Origin: Erodium maritimum
Lineage: Eukaryota > Streptophyta > Magnoliopsida > Geraniales > Geraniaceae
Reading direction: 5' to 3'
DNA: 64,000 nt
Assembly: GCA_963921825.1 (NCBI GenBank)
Contig: OY997594.1
Coordinates: forward strand, 16,497,001-16,561,000
Every line of letters starts with the position of its first letter. The first letter of the stretch is position 1. Shown piece after piece: positions 1 through 12,533 of the stretch. The translations under genes were made by a program, and so were the position numbers. The notes under the pieces are model-generated. The model saw nothing but the letters and a program-made list of their open reading frames with translations. It had not been told where the DNA came from and ran no database searches.

Positions 1-327
1 GCACTACCTTAAGTATTAGTCACGTGATTTTGTTAGTAAATGGACGAAATATTTCATTTCCGTTAGTCATTTGGCCTCATGTGTCATACAATAGATCGTA
101 AAATTATGATTTCCCTTAATTATCTGACATCTATGCATTTTATAAGGAACATTACAATTGTACCCCCGTTATTGTTCCTTATAAAAGATATAGAGGTCAA
201 ATACTTAAGGGGAAAAATGTCATTTTATCATCCATTATATGACACTTGAGGTCATATGACTAACGAAATAAAATATTTCGTCCATTTTTAGTAACAAAAT
301 CGCGTGCACAATACTTAAGGTAGTGCA
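1..327. repeat. MITE with long terminal inverted repeats
   Basis: The two halves are inverted copies. The left end reads GCACTACCTTAAGTATT and the right end, read on the opposite strand, gives GCACTACCTTAAGTATT again. The match continues for about 100 bases with scattered differences (for example ATGGACGAAATATTT is shared). There is no coding capacity. The arm length suits a MULE-type or foldback MITE, but the superfamily cannot be set because the left flank, and so the target duplication, lies outside the window. Confidence 0.85.
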
Positions 328-1400
328 TATGTCATTTTGAAACGTTGGGTAATGGAGTGTTCGTGACCGATACTTAATAGTAAGTTTCAATATTTAACCC
401 TTGATTTTATAATCAAAACTATTTATTTTTAGTCTATTATAACATGCAGAGCTTTTCTGTAACTCTCACTTTCCAGTGGCTTGTTTCATGAAACTCAACG
501 TCTTCCTCACCCTTGACTCGACTCCTCGCTTTGTAGTGCTTCGACCCACTTTTGGATATCCATGGACAAAGCAAAAACACTTATTTTTCTGTCTCCTATC
601 TTACTCCCTCTTCAACTAGTTTACAGACACACGTCAGCGAGGGACTAAGAATGTTGGAAGATGATGATGCTTAGTCCATATTGTGCATTGATGTTGGATT
701 TTAATTTTTTTAAGGATTAAAGTACCTTTTGACACCCTTTTATTTTGGACACATACCTTAAGGTCTTATATATTTCAAAATGTCCAATGAAATTCTATTT
801 ATTGTCCATAATTATTTTTTTCAAATGAGTTTAAAATATTACAGATATGACGTAAAATGACTGCTTTACTCTCTTACATTGCAAATTAAATACTCTCATG
901 AATTAAAAGACTATTTTACCCCTTCATCATTAATTCCTTAATAATTCATACGCTTTCACTAATTTATTTTCTATTATTTTTAATTTCTTGTAATCGAAAT
1001 ATATCTTTAAAATAATTTTTTTAATAATTTTTACATTTTTTTATACTTTTTGTAACTAAAAAATAAAAATTTAATAAACTATTTATTTTTCCAATTAATT
1101 AATTTTTCCCTAAATTCAATTTTATTTCTTTTTCAGTATTTTTAAATTTTAAATTATTTATGTAATGGGGTCCTTATACAAAAATAAAGTCCTATAACAA
1201 GTGTAGAACTCAGTTGGTCACAGTTTGTAACCTATGCAAAGATGGAGTTGAGATTCGTGTTTTTAGTTCATTGTTCGAATTCGTGTTTCTACTGTTAAGT
1301 TGAATGGACTTGTAACAGATTTGAATAACCTAGCAAAAACTGGACACATAAGATTTGGGGGTTTGCCCTCTTAGTCTTTAACCGCAAAATCCTAAACCTA
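328..1400. other. AT-rich intergenic stretch, no gene seen
   Basis: No recognisable coding sequence, RNA gene or repeat structure was seen. The stretch is strongly AT-rich, with long A/T runs between about 930 and 1150. Confidence 0.5.
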
Positions 1401-1407
1401 GGCTAAT

Positions 1408-1984
1408 TTGTTTCAAACCTTAGTCTTTTCATCTAATTATGTGGCGGCTTCTACCATTATCTTCAATGTCTCATATTTCCTCTCTTTCACAGGGGCGACG
1501 TTCTTGGATATTTCGGAGAAAGTGGTGATTTTGGAGGGGGTAGAGGCAGCGGATGAGGCTTTTGGAGGCGATTATTCTCAGTTGTATGCTATTACAGACG
1601 AGAGTCAAATGGAAGATGATTATGAACCTCACGCGGACGAGATCCAGTTAGAAGATGATTATGACCCTCACGGCCTCCCTGGAAACGTTGTGGTTCAACT
1701 CAACAAACTCCAGCTATAAAAGGTACAAAAAATTTGAGATAGTCTTCTTCGATAGGAAGAAAAATACTATAGTTGGAAATGATGACTCTTTCTTCCAGAT
1801 GGTGTCTTTCAAGGCAGGAAGTGTCTACACCAAGTTGGAGAAGAGGCCGGCCGGAGACCTCCAAATTTGCCGTGAAAGAAGACTAGAGAAGAGAGACCAC
1901 GATCAATACACACGAGATTGTTTATCAACTACCTCCATCTTTAGAAAGCAACAAAAATCAAATGAAAATTGGGAAATATTCTAA
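1408..1984 (+). other. Unrecognised short open frames with an acidic repeat
   Basis: Two overlapping open frames (1408-1719 and 1655-1984) are present, with no family I recognise. In the first, a 39-base unit occurs twice in tandem at about 1599-1637 and 1638-1676. It encodes the related 13-residue acidic units DESQMEDDYEPHA and DEIQLEDDYDPHG. An in-frame repeat hints at former coding sequence, but there is no convincing exon structure, conserved domain or promoter. It may be a fragment of a host gene or of a transposon. Confidence that it is a working gene is low. Confidence 0.2.
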
Positions 1985-2640
1985 AGTAATCGAGAGAATG
2001 AGTCGTGATTGTCCTATTTTGGTTATGTTGATTAACGTGTAGGTTTCGATACCGAATCCCCTTAGTTCGCGAAGATTCTCACCTATCTACTATGTTGCAC
2101 TATTAATGTCAACTCTGACAGATTTCTTATTTTCAGTTTATATTTGATTGATTTTAGTTATAACCTATATTTAGTATTTAAAAATGATTTTTAAGTGTGA
2201 AAATTTCTAAAGTTTTATGACTATAGTTAGCCATACACGACGTGTAATTGTCTAGAACTATTTCGAACATATCACGTTCGAACTTGATAGGAATATATCT
2301 TATTTATAGATAAATGTAAATACTTAAATATTTAGATTTATGTATAGAATTCTATATAGTAAACCTAATGCATTGAGGGTGTCAAGCTAAATATTAATCT
2401 TCATCATCCATTTTAGATATTTAAGTGATATAAATATACTATGTAAGTCATTTTTTCAATATCATCTAGTATAACTTGTCTATATGAGAAAATTTACTTG
2501 TTATCCTGTTATATTTTATCATAAGAAAAAAAAGATATCGATCATATTCTCACTTTAGATCCCAATAATAATTGGCCCTACCTTTCTAGGGTTGTAAGTA
2601 GATTAGTATGGATCATTAGCCAGTGGGTCATACTTGAGTT
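1985..2640. other. Intergenic, no gene seen
   Basis: AT-rich sequence without recognisable genes. From about 2640 it grades into LTR-derived sequence of the long-LTR family described next. Confidence 0.4.
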
Positions 2641-3166
2641 GTCCAATATCCCCCAAATAGTTTAGTGAATCACCTCCTATATACAAACTAAGACTTTTCC
2701 GGTTTTATTATCATCTAGCATGCATACTAGTAACTTTCCGTAATTAAAGCGGTATTCGCTACTTTCCCTACCTCAAGAAGAACAAACAACTACGTCTCCT
2801 AGTTGCTGACGTCCGGGCCTACCTCCGGTCATCTCGGATGAAGTCAAAGTCTGATTTTAACAGTAAATGTGATAATCAGTCCCGGTACAGTCCGAAACAG
2901 TCCTCTAATTTATCAATTTAGTCCTTTAAATTTTCCATTTTAAATTATGTAAATTAAATAATTAATTAATTAAACTGTCCGACCCGGATCCGAAAACCGG
3001 ACCCGAATCTGACCCGGTCCAGAATCTAGACCCGACCTGACCTAGACCGGACCCGAACCCGGCCCCAGACCCGATCCTGACCAGACCCGGGCTCAGCCTG
3101 GGCCGAGACCTGGCATGGCCTGGCCCACTTGTTGGCTTTGTGTGTTGTCTTACATGTAACTATGGT
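2640..3166 (-). mobile_element. Fragment of a long LTR (gypsy-like, fossil)
   Basis: On the minus strand this contains the block GAGGTAGGGAAAGT followed by sequence resembling 8580-8700. On its other side is a run of CCGG/GACCCGG-type repeats and TTAATTAATT like that at 8200-8350. It is part of the same LTR family as 7309-10548, in opposite orientation. It abuts another LTR copy at 3167. It has no coding sequence and is a fossil fragment. Confidence 0.55.
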
Positions 3167-6100
3167 TGTCACGCCCCAATTTCAGTAAACCGAACTCGGG
3201 ACGCGAACGTTTTAAAAACATAAAACACTTGAAACCTGTTTTCATTAAATCACTTTAAAATACCAGTTTAGTTCAACAAAATAATAATTACAACTTAAAA
3301 CACGTCCCAACAAGTGGACAAAAACGAGGTACACGTCACTAGACTCAAAACACCGAGAAACCCACTTCAAGCTCTTCAAGCTTCAGAAGCTCACCTAATC
3401 CAGCCTGCGAACGGTACCTGTAGGAAAAGCAGCTAGGGGTGAGCGTTCGCTCACCACCACGGATAACAGACTGACTACGACATAATTAGCAGACAAAGCT
3501 GGTAACACCAAAAACAAAGTCAACACCGGGGAACACTGTCCCCAACCCAAGTACTCTGACTGAACAGACACCCGCTGTTTCCTTCCTTGACCAACTCAAC
3601 ACTTTGACATACAAGTAGACCCGACACAACGATCACGACCTCTTCCAAGGACTCAAAAGAAACTACGCAACACCAAACAAGATCACAAAGGATCGCACAC
3701 CAAACAAGATCACAAAGGATCGCAAACCAGCTGCCAAGAACGCTCACACCCTCCTGAGACTCTAACTCGGTCAGGCCAACCCAAGAATGCTTGCAACTTA
3801 CCGAGACTCTAACTCGTAAGCCAGCCGGAAAAATGCTTGCAACTTACCGAGACTCTAACTCGTAAGCCAGCCAAAGAATGCTTGCAACTTACCGAGACTC
3901 TAACTCGTAAGCCAGCCAAAGTATGCTCACAAACCCAAACCACACACGCGCGGCCAGGACCCCTTTATTGGCGGGCGGGCGGGCCCCCTACCGCGTCTGA
4001 ACATGCAGACGCGTGTGCTCGTGGACCCCCGTTTCATAAAGCGGGCCCCCAACCTCAGGTAACCACAATCACAATCACAATCACAAACAAGTTCAACAAC
4101 CAGTAACAACACAGGTTCAACACTCATAGGCACTCATGGCCACCAAGACACCAACAGTAAAACTCGGACTCAACGGCCCCACAGGCACTCACGGCCTCCC
4201 AAGACACACCAACAGTAAAACACGGACTCAACAGCCCCACAGGCACTCACGGCCTCCCAAGACACCAAAGGTAAAGACACGGGTTCAACAACCCCACGGG
4301 CACTCATGGCCACCCAAAACACCAAAGGTAAAGACACGGGTTCAACAACCCCACGGGCACTCATGGCCACCCAAAACTCAACGATAAAACACGCTCACAA
4401 CTTACCGAGACTCTAACTCGTAAGCCAGCTAAAACACCAAAGATAAAGACACGGGTTCAACAACCCCACGGGCACTCATGGCCACCCAAAACTCAACAAT
4501 AGAACACGCTCGCAACTTACCGAGACTCTAACTCGTAAGCCAGCTAAAACACCAACAGTAAAGTACGGGCTCTCATGGCCACCCAAACACAAATAATAAC
4601 ACGGGCTCTCATGGCCACCCAAGACTCAACAATAATAATACGGGCTCTCAAGGTCACCCAAAACTCGATAATAATACACGGGCTCTCAAGGCCACCCAAG
4701 ACACCAAAAGATCAAACAACCTCCGGCTTAACCAAAGCCTCCAACAGTCCTAATATCACTAGTTTCACAAACAACCTCCCGGGCATGGTCATATGCCTCC
4801 AGTAATTCTAATAACGCTAAGTTCTCTGCTCCTACGACACTACTAAGTGTTACATGCTTTTCTCATATTCTCTAAGTTCCCGTATCATGCTTTTCTAATA
4901 TTTAAATAAACCTACTTAACCCACGACACCCCGGTGTCACATGCAATTCTACTGTTAACTTTCCCTAGTCAGGGCCGAGATCCGGCTACTTTTCCCTACC
5001 TCGTGCGTGTTCTCCCAAAAGCCAAACAACGAGCTCCGGTGATGATCTCAGTCACTCACCCAGCTTTCCCTTGCCTCGGTCCGTGGCACGATCTAAAAGA
5101 ACACAATTTAAAGGCACTTAACAACTCGCAGGACAAAACTGAAAATCATTAAACTCGATGCCCAAACTTAACCCCGACAATGTCGATCACTCTCAAACTT
5201 CCCAATTACTCGACATTGTCGATAAGGGACCCGTAAAGGCCCGATTCGCCCGACATGGCGAATCTGCCCGGCTTTTGTTAATTGCCTTCCGGGGCTCCAA
5301 AAGCCTCCGTTTTCGTTTCTATGGTCTTAGAATAGTTCAAGGAACCCAATGTACTTGACGGAATCGAATTCCGACCTCCGAGTCAATTTATTCACGTTTA
5401 AAGTTTCTAAAACCCGTTAATTATAACTTTTCCAATTTAATTCCAAATTTCGATTCGGTTAAGGATAAATGGTCCGAGGAACGTTTTAAACCACCCGAAC
5501 GTTAAAACCCGAGCACCCGAGCACGTGGGGACCGCCCAACCAACTTGGCCATGCCCTAGGGTTCAAGGGGGGGCTCGGCCACCATGTGGTGGCTGGTGCC
5601 AGCTCCGGCCAGCCACCCCATGGCCGGCCGGCCACCACCCACGGTGGCCGGAGCTCCTCCCGAGCCTCCGGTCACCGGAAAACATGCAATTAAACCCCCA
5701 AACACCTCTAAAACGTCTCCAACACCTCTAAAACGTCTCCAACACCTCTAAATCATTCACTTTAACAAAACCCTAGCTTTCGAAAATAATCAAAACGAGA
5801 ATCGGTTTGGGTATTACCGTAGAGGAGGATGAGGGGAACGAGATTGCTCCTTGCTTTAAGACGATCCAAGGGCTTGATTTCTCCAAAACCTAGCTATTCC
5901 TCCCTTCTCTCTTCGTCTTCTTCTCCTTCTCTCTCTAAACTCTCTCTTCCTTCTCCAAAACAACTAACTCTAGTTTTGTATTTTTCTTTTCTTTTTTTTG
6001 ATATATGTGGCCGGCCACACTATGCCCCACACCACTCATTTTCCCCCCAAAACTATCACCACCATTTGTTGGACAAGTGGCAAGGTGGGTCCCACACCTT

Positions 6101-6405
6101 TTGAAAAATATCTACTAGATATTTTGCAATCAGATTCGCGAAAATCGGACGTTTCGGGCCCCGAACGAGCACTTTTCCCAAGAAATTACGAAACTTGACG
6201 GGCTACAAGGAAACGGCTCAACTAAGACCGCTGCGACGACGGCTAAGCTTTTTGGATCCCAAACGGTCCTCGAATGGACCAAAACGTCGCTCGGTTGACT
6301 TTTACAGCGAAAAGTTAACATTTCCCAAATTGATCAAGAAGTTGCCCTGAGTCCCCCGGAACTCACTTTGGTCAAAAACGGGGTCAACTTAAGTCCGGTA
6401 TGACA
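3167..6405 (-). mobile_element. Long LTR copy (gypsy-like, fossil), minus orientation
   Basis: The block opens with TGTCACGCCCCAATTTCAG, the reverse complement of a TG...CA-type LTR end. Reading inward it shows in order the same landmarks as 7309-10548: the GGGGTGAGC/GCTCACC block near 3435, tandem repeats, TTTTCCCTACCTCG near 4990, and a GC-rich C-terminal-less region. It finishes near TGACA at 6401-6405. The length, about 3.2 kb, equals that of the other copy. Such long LTRs with TGTCACG-type ends are typical of Tekay/Del-like gypsy elements (inference). No clear target duplication was found, so the outer limits are approximate. It is a fossil without genes. Confidence 0.6.
3755..4710. repeat. 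Two interleaved tandem-repeat arrays inside the LTR
   Basis: One unit contains CTTACCGAGACTCTAACTCG followed by TAAGCCAGC and recurs at least five times (near 3800, 3845, 3890, 4402 and 4516). A second unit contains GGGCACTCATGGCCACCC and recurs from about 4130 to 4700 with variants. Such arrays are common in long plant LTRs. The positional counterpart in the 7309-10548 copy is a different array (near 9437-9580). Confidence 0.8.
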
Positions 6406-6904
6406 CTCGGGGTCATTTTAGGTTCACTTAACTGTTAGTCTTAAAAAATTTAAATTTTCCTGTTTTTCGCAGGTTTGACTGGCGTTGACCGGGAGTGGTT
6501 ATTACAGTGGTCTTGTGAGAGTGATCGGTGGTTAGTACCTGTTCTGTGGGCGTTGTTGATAGTTATGCTTTGCTAGTATGCCCTAATTGGACGGTTACTC
6601 GTGGTATTGAATTGATGTTCATAACCTTAACTATTTTTCCTACTGAGTGAAAGCTCACCCCTTACCTTGTCGTATTTCAGGTCTTGAGCAGGTTGTGTAC
6701 TAGCTGGATGCTCGATGCTTGGGAGTTAGCGAGGGTCCTAAGCTAGTTGTCTAGTGACGTACCGTGATTTTGAACTAATTACTGCTTTTACAGTTTACTT
6801 AAGAGTTGTTGACTCTTTTTATCGGATTTATGGATTACAGTTTATTATGTTAAGCTTTATTGATTTAAAATTTGTTTTATTTATCTTCTTTTTAAGTTCA
6901 CGTG
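6406..6904 (+). mobile_element. LTR fragment, plus orientation (fossil)
   Basis: This contains CTACTGAGTGAAAGCTCACCCC near 6640, the counterpart of TACTGAGCGTAAGCTCATCCC near 10233 in the full LTR copy. It therefore belongs to the 3' part of a related LTR in plus orientation, lacking its terminus. It lies between the LTR copy ending at 6405 and gag-derived sequence starting near 6905. Confidence 0.45.
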
Positions 6905-7308
6905 AATTGATCAGGAGGACCAAACTGCATCTGTATTTGATCCACCTTTTGAATCACAACTTGCACCCGCTCCATCATTGAGGAGTTTAGCATTTACTAT
7001 GCCTTGAACTGCTCCTCTTTTACAATGACATGCATTGTTGTATATCATCAAGTTTAGAAGTTTAACAGTCTCTTTCGCTGTTCTTTTTACAAAAGAACCA
7101 CTTGCTGTAGAATTCAATTGAGCTTGACTTCCCTGATTCAATGCAGCATAAAAGGTCTGCATGTATAGCCATAAAGGGATTCCATGATGGTGACATTTTC
7201 TCAATTACCCTGAAAATCTCTCTCATGCCTCGACCAGTAGTTCATCACTTTGTTGTTTGAATGAATTTATGAATGCTCTCAATTATACTGTCTTATCTGG
7301 AGGAAAAC

Positions 7309-10300
7309 TGTAAAACCCCGCTCTTTCTAAAAAGGTATTAGATTGAAATAGGAAACGAAGGGGTATTTTGGTGAAACCAGGAACGTGAGGGTGGTTATTT
7401 GCAACAAGGTTTATTTGAAAAGGAAATTGCAAAAAAAAAGGAGTTTGGGAAAGGCTGGATTGAAGGGTAGTTTGGGCCAGGCCGGGCCCAAACCGGGGAC
7501 GCTGGCCCGGTTCGCTAAGGCACGAGGCCCAGCCCTCTGGAGTCGGTATTTAAGGGGCAAACCCTAGTGAGGAGGGGTACTGTTCATCTTCCCCAACCTC
7601 ACGCCCCCTCTCCCTCTGCGTTGCAGAACCCGACTCGCCGGCGCCCCCTCCTTCTTCTCCGACCTCCCTCATCCCCCACCATCGTCGACCGTCTCAAACC
7701 CTCGCCAGAAGCAGCCTCTTCGCTCTTCTCCCTTCTCGTTTCGTCCTCAGGATCTTCGAGGTCTCGCCGGAGATCGACCGGAGTCCTCGAGCTCGTTTCA
7801 GCATGACTCGTGCTTCTACCGACCTCTCACCTTCTTCCCCAGCCTCGCCCCTTTCTTTTTCAGACGTTTCCGGGCTCGATTCGAGCGACCTTTTGTCGGA
7901 CTCATCGCCGGCGGCTGTCAAACCCTAGATCTGAAAAGGGTTTGACTCCTGACGCCGTGTCTGGCACCGCTGCCCTCGTCCAGCCACAGAGTGAGCTCAG
8001 CCGTCCTCCCCGAGCTTCTCCAGCCCTTCCCGTCGAGATTTGGGTGTCGTCGCCGCCGGAGACGATGGCCGGAATGCACGGGCATCGCCGGAGCTGTGCG
8101 AACTCAGAGACGGGCCTGAACTGAGACTTGGGCCAAGTCACAGTGTGGGCCGGTTGGTCCTGGGCCAGAACTCGGGCTCGGGCCAGAACCTGAGCCGGAC
8201 GTGGGTCAGGCCCAAGTCTTCGGACTGGGTTCTGATCCGGGTCTGGACTCGGGTCTGGACCGGTTCGGATCCGGGTTTGGGCTTGGTTCCGGGTCAACCC
8301 GGTTTCAAAGAATTATCTTTAAAAAATCAGATTTAATTAATTGATTTAAATTAATTCAAGTTGAGAATTTAAAGGACAAACTTGGTTATTTAAGTGGACC
8401 TTTGGACTTTGATTGGTTTTGATTTGGACGTTTCATTTGTCAAATCTAGACGGGACTTCGCCCGAGAGCAAGGGCTTGGACCCGAGCTAGAAGAACGAAG
8501 ATCACGCCGGAACCTGTGTGAAGAACGGAGTTGTGATCACTCGAGCTTTTCATCAGAGTTTTATTAAAGGAAGACCACGAGGTAGGGAAAGTCTTAATTT
8601 CTTAATTAACGCTTAGTATGCATGATTAGGATAGTAAAATCGGAAAGGTCCTAGAATTTCCTTTAGGATGGAATAACTAGAATAATCGTATTTCAATTAC
8701 TAATAAATGGATGAGTCTAGTATGCATGTTTAGGACGATGACAATTAGTGAAGTGTGCTTTCAATACTTGGGAATTTGATTTACTGGTAGAGAGGCTGTG
8801 AAGAGCTCTCGGATTAGTTGTGTGTTAGGTTCACATGCTTGGTTGCTAATTGCTCGGTTAACTTAAGAGTCTAATGAAACTAGAGTAGCTCGTATGATTG
8901 AATGCTAGTTGGTTCGTTCACATGATGATTGATTGGTTGAATGAATACTTGGTTGATTTAGTGTTTATGTTGATATAACTGTTGATTGAACGGATGATCG
9001 AGTATGACTGGTTGTGCCACGGGGTACAATCAGGTGATCGATGTACCGCTGGTTCGTGACAGGTAAGCATACGGTAAGTGTGGAGTGTATTGGATGTCTT
9101 TGTATTGATGAATGTGTGTACTTCTGAGATTGAGGATTAAGTGAACGTCTTTGGTGTATTGTGGTGAAAGTGTGATTCGATGAGAGTTGGTCGATGGACG
9201 TATTAGTGTATGCTTTCCTTATTCTTGTTGTTAATGCTTGTTCCTTCATTCTTATCCTTGAAATGTATGTTGTTTGTCTGCTTGCTTGGTGGTTGTTTGT
9301 TTCGGTACTACACCGGGGGGGGGGGGGTAATCCGGTGCCGTTGTGGTGGTTGGAGTTGGACAGATACAGTGAGATATGGACTGAGTATTGGAGCCTGAGG
9401 GCATTGATTATTGGATATTACGAGAGTTGATTATTGGCAGATCCTGCGGGATATTTACAGATTATGAGCAGATCCTGCGGGACAATTATTGATTATTGGC
9501 AGATCCTGCGGGATATTATTGATTATTGGCAGATCCTGCGGGATATATAGATTGGTTATGAGCAGATCCTGCGGGATATTATTTGGGTTACTTCTTGAGA
9601 GATGGTTACTAAGGTTCCACCCAAGGATGTGCGTCTCCATAGATCACTACCTTGGTTCCCTATGATCTATGGTCCTTTGGAGGTGTTTCCGGGAATCCCG
9701 ACGATGAGCGTCCTGAAGGGATGGTTTCCGGTAGCCCCGATGTTATGTGTCTCCTCTTGACCGAGGGAAAATCTGATATGATATGGGTACTCTGGTGGAT
9801 CGGTATATGGGAACCGAGGTGATCCCAGAATCTATCCATGGATCAGAGGCTTGAGAAAGCAAGTGGTTGGCAAGATATTGATTACTCCCATTTTACTCTT
9901 ATTGATCCGTTAAAGTATTTATTATGAACTTCTTTTTAAGTTACTGTTGTCTTGGAAAAAGCGATACTATTTCATTATCCGGCTTCTATAACATTTCATT
10001 GATTTATAGAATTTACTCGTTCCCGTTGTGTCGATTTTCTATGTCAGGGCAATGTTCTCTGCTTATCCTCTGAGAGCGTTATCGTTACCCTCTAGAATGC
10101 GTTATTGTCATCGTTGCTTCTTATTCGTTTATTATACCTTTCGTCTAAGGATTTTAAATACTTTTGTGACATCGAATCAAAGCAGTTTTAACATTAAACT
10201 TGGAGATTAAAGTCATTTACAGTTTTCCCTACTGAGCGTAAGCTCATCCCTCTTTGTTTATTTATTGTGTGTACAGGTGTACTTGGGATCTAGGGAATTC

Positions 10301-10548
10301 GAGGCTCGGGAGCTTCCGGATGTCTCGAGAGTTGTATTAGAGTTGTGTTGGTCCGCATTGTGAAACTTTATTTACCTTTTGTTACTTATCAAGTTTTGAC
10401 ACTATATTTGAAGTTTAGATTGAATTATTGAGGAATACTTTGGACTCGCTTTCAGCTTTAAAAGGATTCATTTCAATTGTGCTACTTTTACCTCGTTTGT
10501 TTCAGGTCACGTCTCGAGTCTGGCCAAAACCGGATTTGAGGCGTGACA
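7309..10548 (+). mobile_element. Solo long LTR (gypsy-like, fossil) inside the Athila-like element
   Basis: It starts with TGTAAAACCCCGCTC and ends with GAGGCGTGACA, so it has TG...CA termini over 3240 bases. It is flanked by AAAAC on the left and AAAAT on the right, a nearly matching 5-bp target duplication. The gag sequence on either side (ending at 7308, resuming at 10549) belongs to the older gypsy fossil. No internal region accompanies it, so it looks like a solo LTR left by recombination. Landmarks include a GC-rich GGTCTGGACCGG-type block near 8100-8300 and GAGGTAGGGAAAG at 8579. Small open frames inside it are not considered genes. Confidence 0.7.
9436..9585 (+). repeat. Short tandem repeats within the solo LTR
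   Basis: The core AGCAGATCCTGCGGGA or GGCAGATCCTGCGGGA occurs five times between 9436 and 9585, separated by variable AT-rich spacers such as TTATTGATTATT. The spacers are themselves similar to one another, so this is an ordinary tandem array and not a CRISPR. Confidence 0.85.
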
Positions 10549-11320
10549 AAAATAATGGTTCAGGAATAACAGTGCCAACTGTGTAGGAAATTAATATCGA
10601 TTCTATGAACTTTGATGCGGAATTGAAGACGAACGTTAAAACTCAGTTTAATTCAACCATATCAATCAATACTTCTATAATACGAACGAGAAGAATTAAA
10701 TACGTATATGACATAGTCGATTCCATGCTTTCCTTTTGCTCTTGAACCTTGAGTGTTTTTCTTCTCTCTCTCCTTTCTCCTTTCTCTTCTCTGTAATGGT
10801 TCAGAGAGTGTTTTCTCTAACTTGTTCAATTAGGGAGAGAGAAGGGAATTAAAACCCCCAATAACCAACTCATCCTTTGGGCTCAACCACCATAACATTG
10901 GGCTTCCTTAATTGAATGGTTATTTAGTACATGGGCCACTAATTCAGAAATTAATTAACAATCTCCCACTTGGCCCATGATACGACTTGATGATTCAACA
11001 TTAATCAACCCATACGTGCACATATTGACTATGTAGAATCATTTAGTCATCTTTAATTGAATTAATTAATAGGGATCATGGTGGTTTCAAGTTACTTTAT
11101 CAACGAGATCCCTCCCATGTATCACACTATTAACATAATCCAAGTAAGCAATAATTAAGGAACACCGTAATCCTTAAATTTTCACATACCAATCAATGTA
11201 TACACCATGATGTGAAAATTAACGAATAAGCAAAACAGGATTTTAATTGAATTCACATAAATTTATGTTATGATTCTAAAATGAGCAATATATCAATCAT
11301 TGTATATATATACATCACAA

Positions 11321-11860
11321 TTATGTTAACAAGGACTTATCTATGACACCCATTCTCTCTACATGGCCATTAAAAACCTTGGGTGGTAATCCTTTAGCCA
11401 ATGGATCCGCTACCATCAATTCTGTACCGATATGCTCGATCGATACCCTTTGATTTTTCACTTCTTCTTTCACCGCCAAGTACTTTATATCCATATGTTT
11501 TGCACCTTTAGAGTACTTATCATTTTTGGAGAAGAAGACAGATGCAGAGTTATCACAATAAATTCTCAACGGCCTAGCAATATTATCAACAATGCTAAGG
11601 CGTGAGACAAAATTCCGCAACCACGATGATTGGACAGTGGCCTCAAAACACGCCACAAATTCCGCCTCCATGGTGGAAGTAGCAATAACAGACTGCTTCC
11701 CACTCCTCCAAGAAACTGATCCTCTAGCTAACAGAAACACATACCCAAATGTAGATTTCCTCGAATCTACACATCCTGCGTAATCTGAATCTGTATAGCC
11801 GACCAGCTCCAAGTCATTTGATCTTATGTATGTGAGCATGTAGTCTTTGGTGCCTTGTAT
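11321..11860 (-). mobile_element. Copia pol remnant: end of reverse transcriptase and RNase H
   Basis: The minus-strand translation has the familiar copia C-terminal order: LVGYTDSDYAG, then SRKSTFGYVF, SWRSGKQSVIATSTMEAEF and CDNSASVFFSKN, then KHMDIKYLAVKE and ADPLAKGLP. This is the RNase H region plus its connection to reverse transcriptase. It sits beside the 3' LTR (10582-10960), as expected for the outer copia element. Sequence upstream of it in the element is missing or replaced, so this is a remnant of a larger polyprotein. Confidence 0.92.
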
Positions 11861-12146
11861 AGCCGGGTCTACTGGTCGGGTCCGGTCCGACCCGGTCCGA
11901 CCCAATTTTTTTTTTTGAAGCGGGTTTTACAGCCCTAATTAATAAAATTCATATGGACCACTAAGACATTTAAGATACATCATGTGTAAATATTACACCA
12001 TTAACATGCATAAAAAATAATTGCATGAACAAATATTTAATCTACCAACATAGATTAAATTCCAACAACTAAAGGTTCATAATCATGCAAACAGAACAGA
12101 CATGCATATGAACAAATTAAAGCACAAGGTTAACAAAAAGACATTT

Positions 12147-12207
12147 AGCTTAGTGGTTGTAGCATGCAACCATTGAGTAAATAACATAGGTTCGAATCCC
12201 ACAACCA
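12147..12207 (+). repeat. tRNA-like sequence, probable SINE head
   Basis: TTAGCTTAGTGGTTGTAGC resembles a pol III A box, and GGTTCGAATCC at 12189-12199 matches the B box consensus exactly, about 30 bases further on. No complete tRNA cloverleaf is formed. This makes a SINE head, or a tRNA-derived stretch within a retroelement, likelier than a functional tRNA gene. Confidence 0.45.
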
Positions 12208-12533
12208 GTAGATTTTAAATCCCCTTTTGTTTCTTTAAAGAGATGACCAAAACGACGTAGTTTCGATCATCTTCAACCTCTAGCAACTCTTATTTGCTGA
12301 AACTATTTTAAGCTACGGATTTTCACCATTTTAGCCATAACTTTTGCTATACAACTCCGTTTTAGTTGGTTCAAAAGCCAAAATTTCCATAATTTTATGC
12401 TTAACAAGCTTATAGAATCAAAATAAATTAACATGCAACCAATAAAAACGGGGCAGCACATGCAAATTCGGCCAAAGCTTAAAACACGCCATAAAAAGGC
12501 TAGGCAAAGGTTTAACGATGCTCTGATACCAAA

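Noticed and set aside
9436-9585. Regular short repeats resembling a CRISPR array
   Set aside because: The spacers are similar to one another and vary in length, the array lies in an LTR, and the genome is eukaryotic.
12189-12207. Possible tRNA gene
   Set aside because: A and B boxes are present but no cloverleaf or anticodon stem can be formed; a SINE head is likelier.
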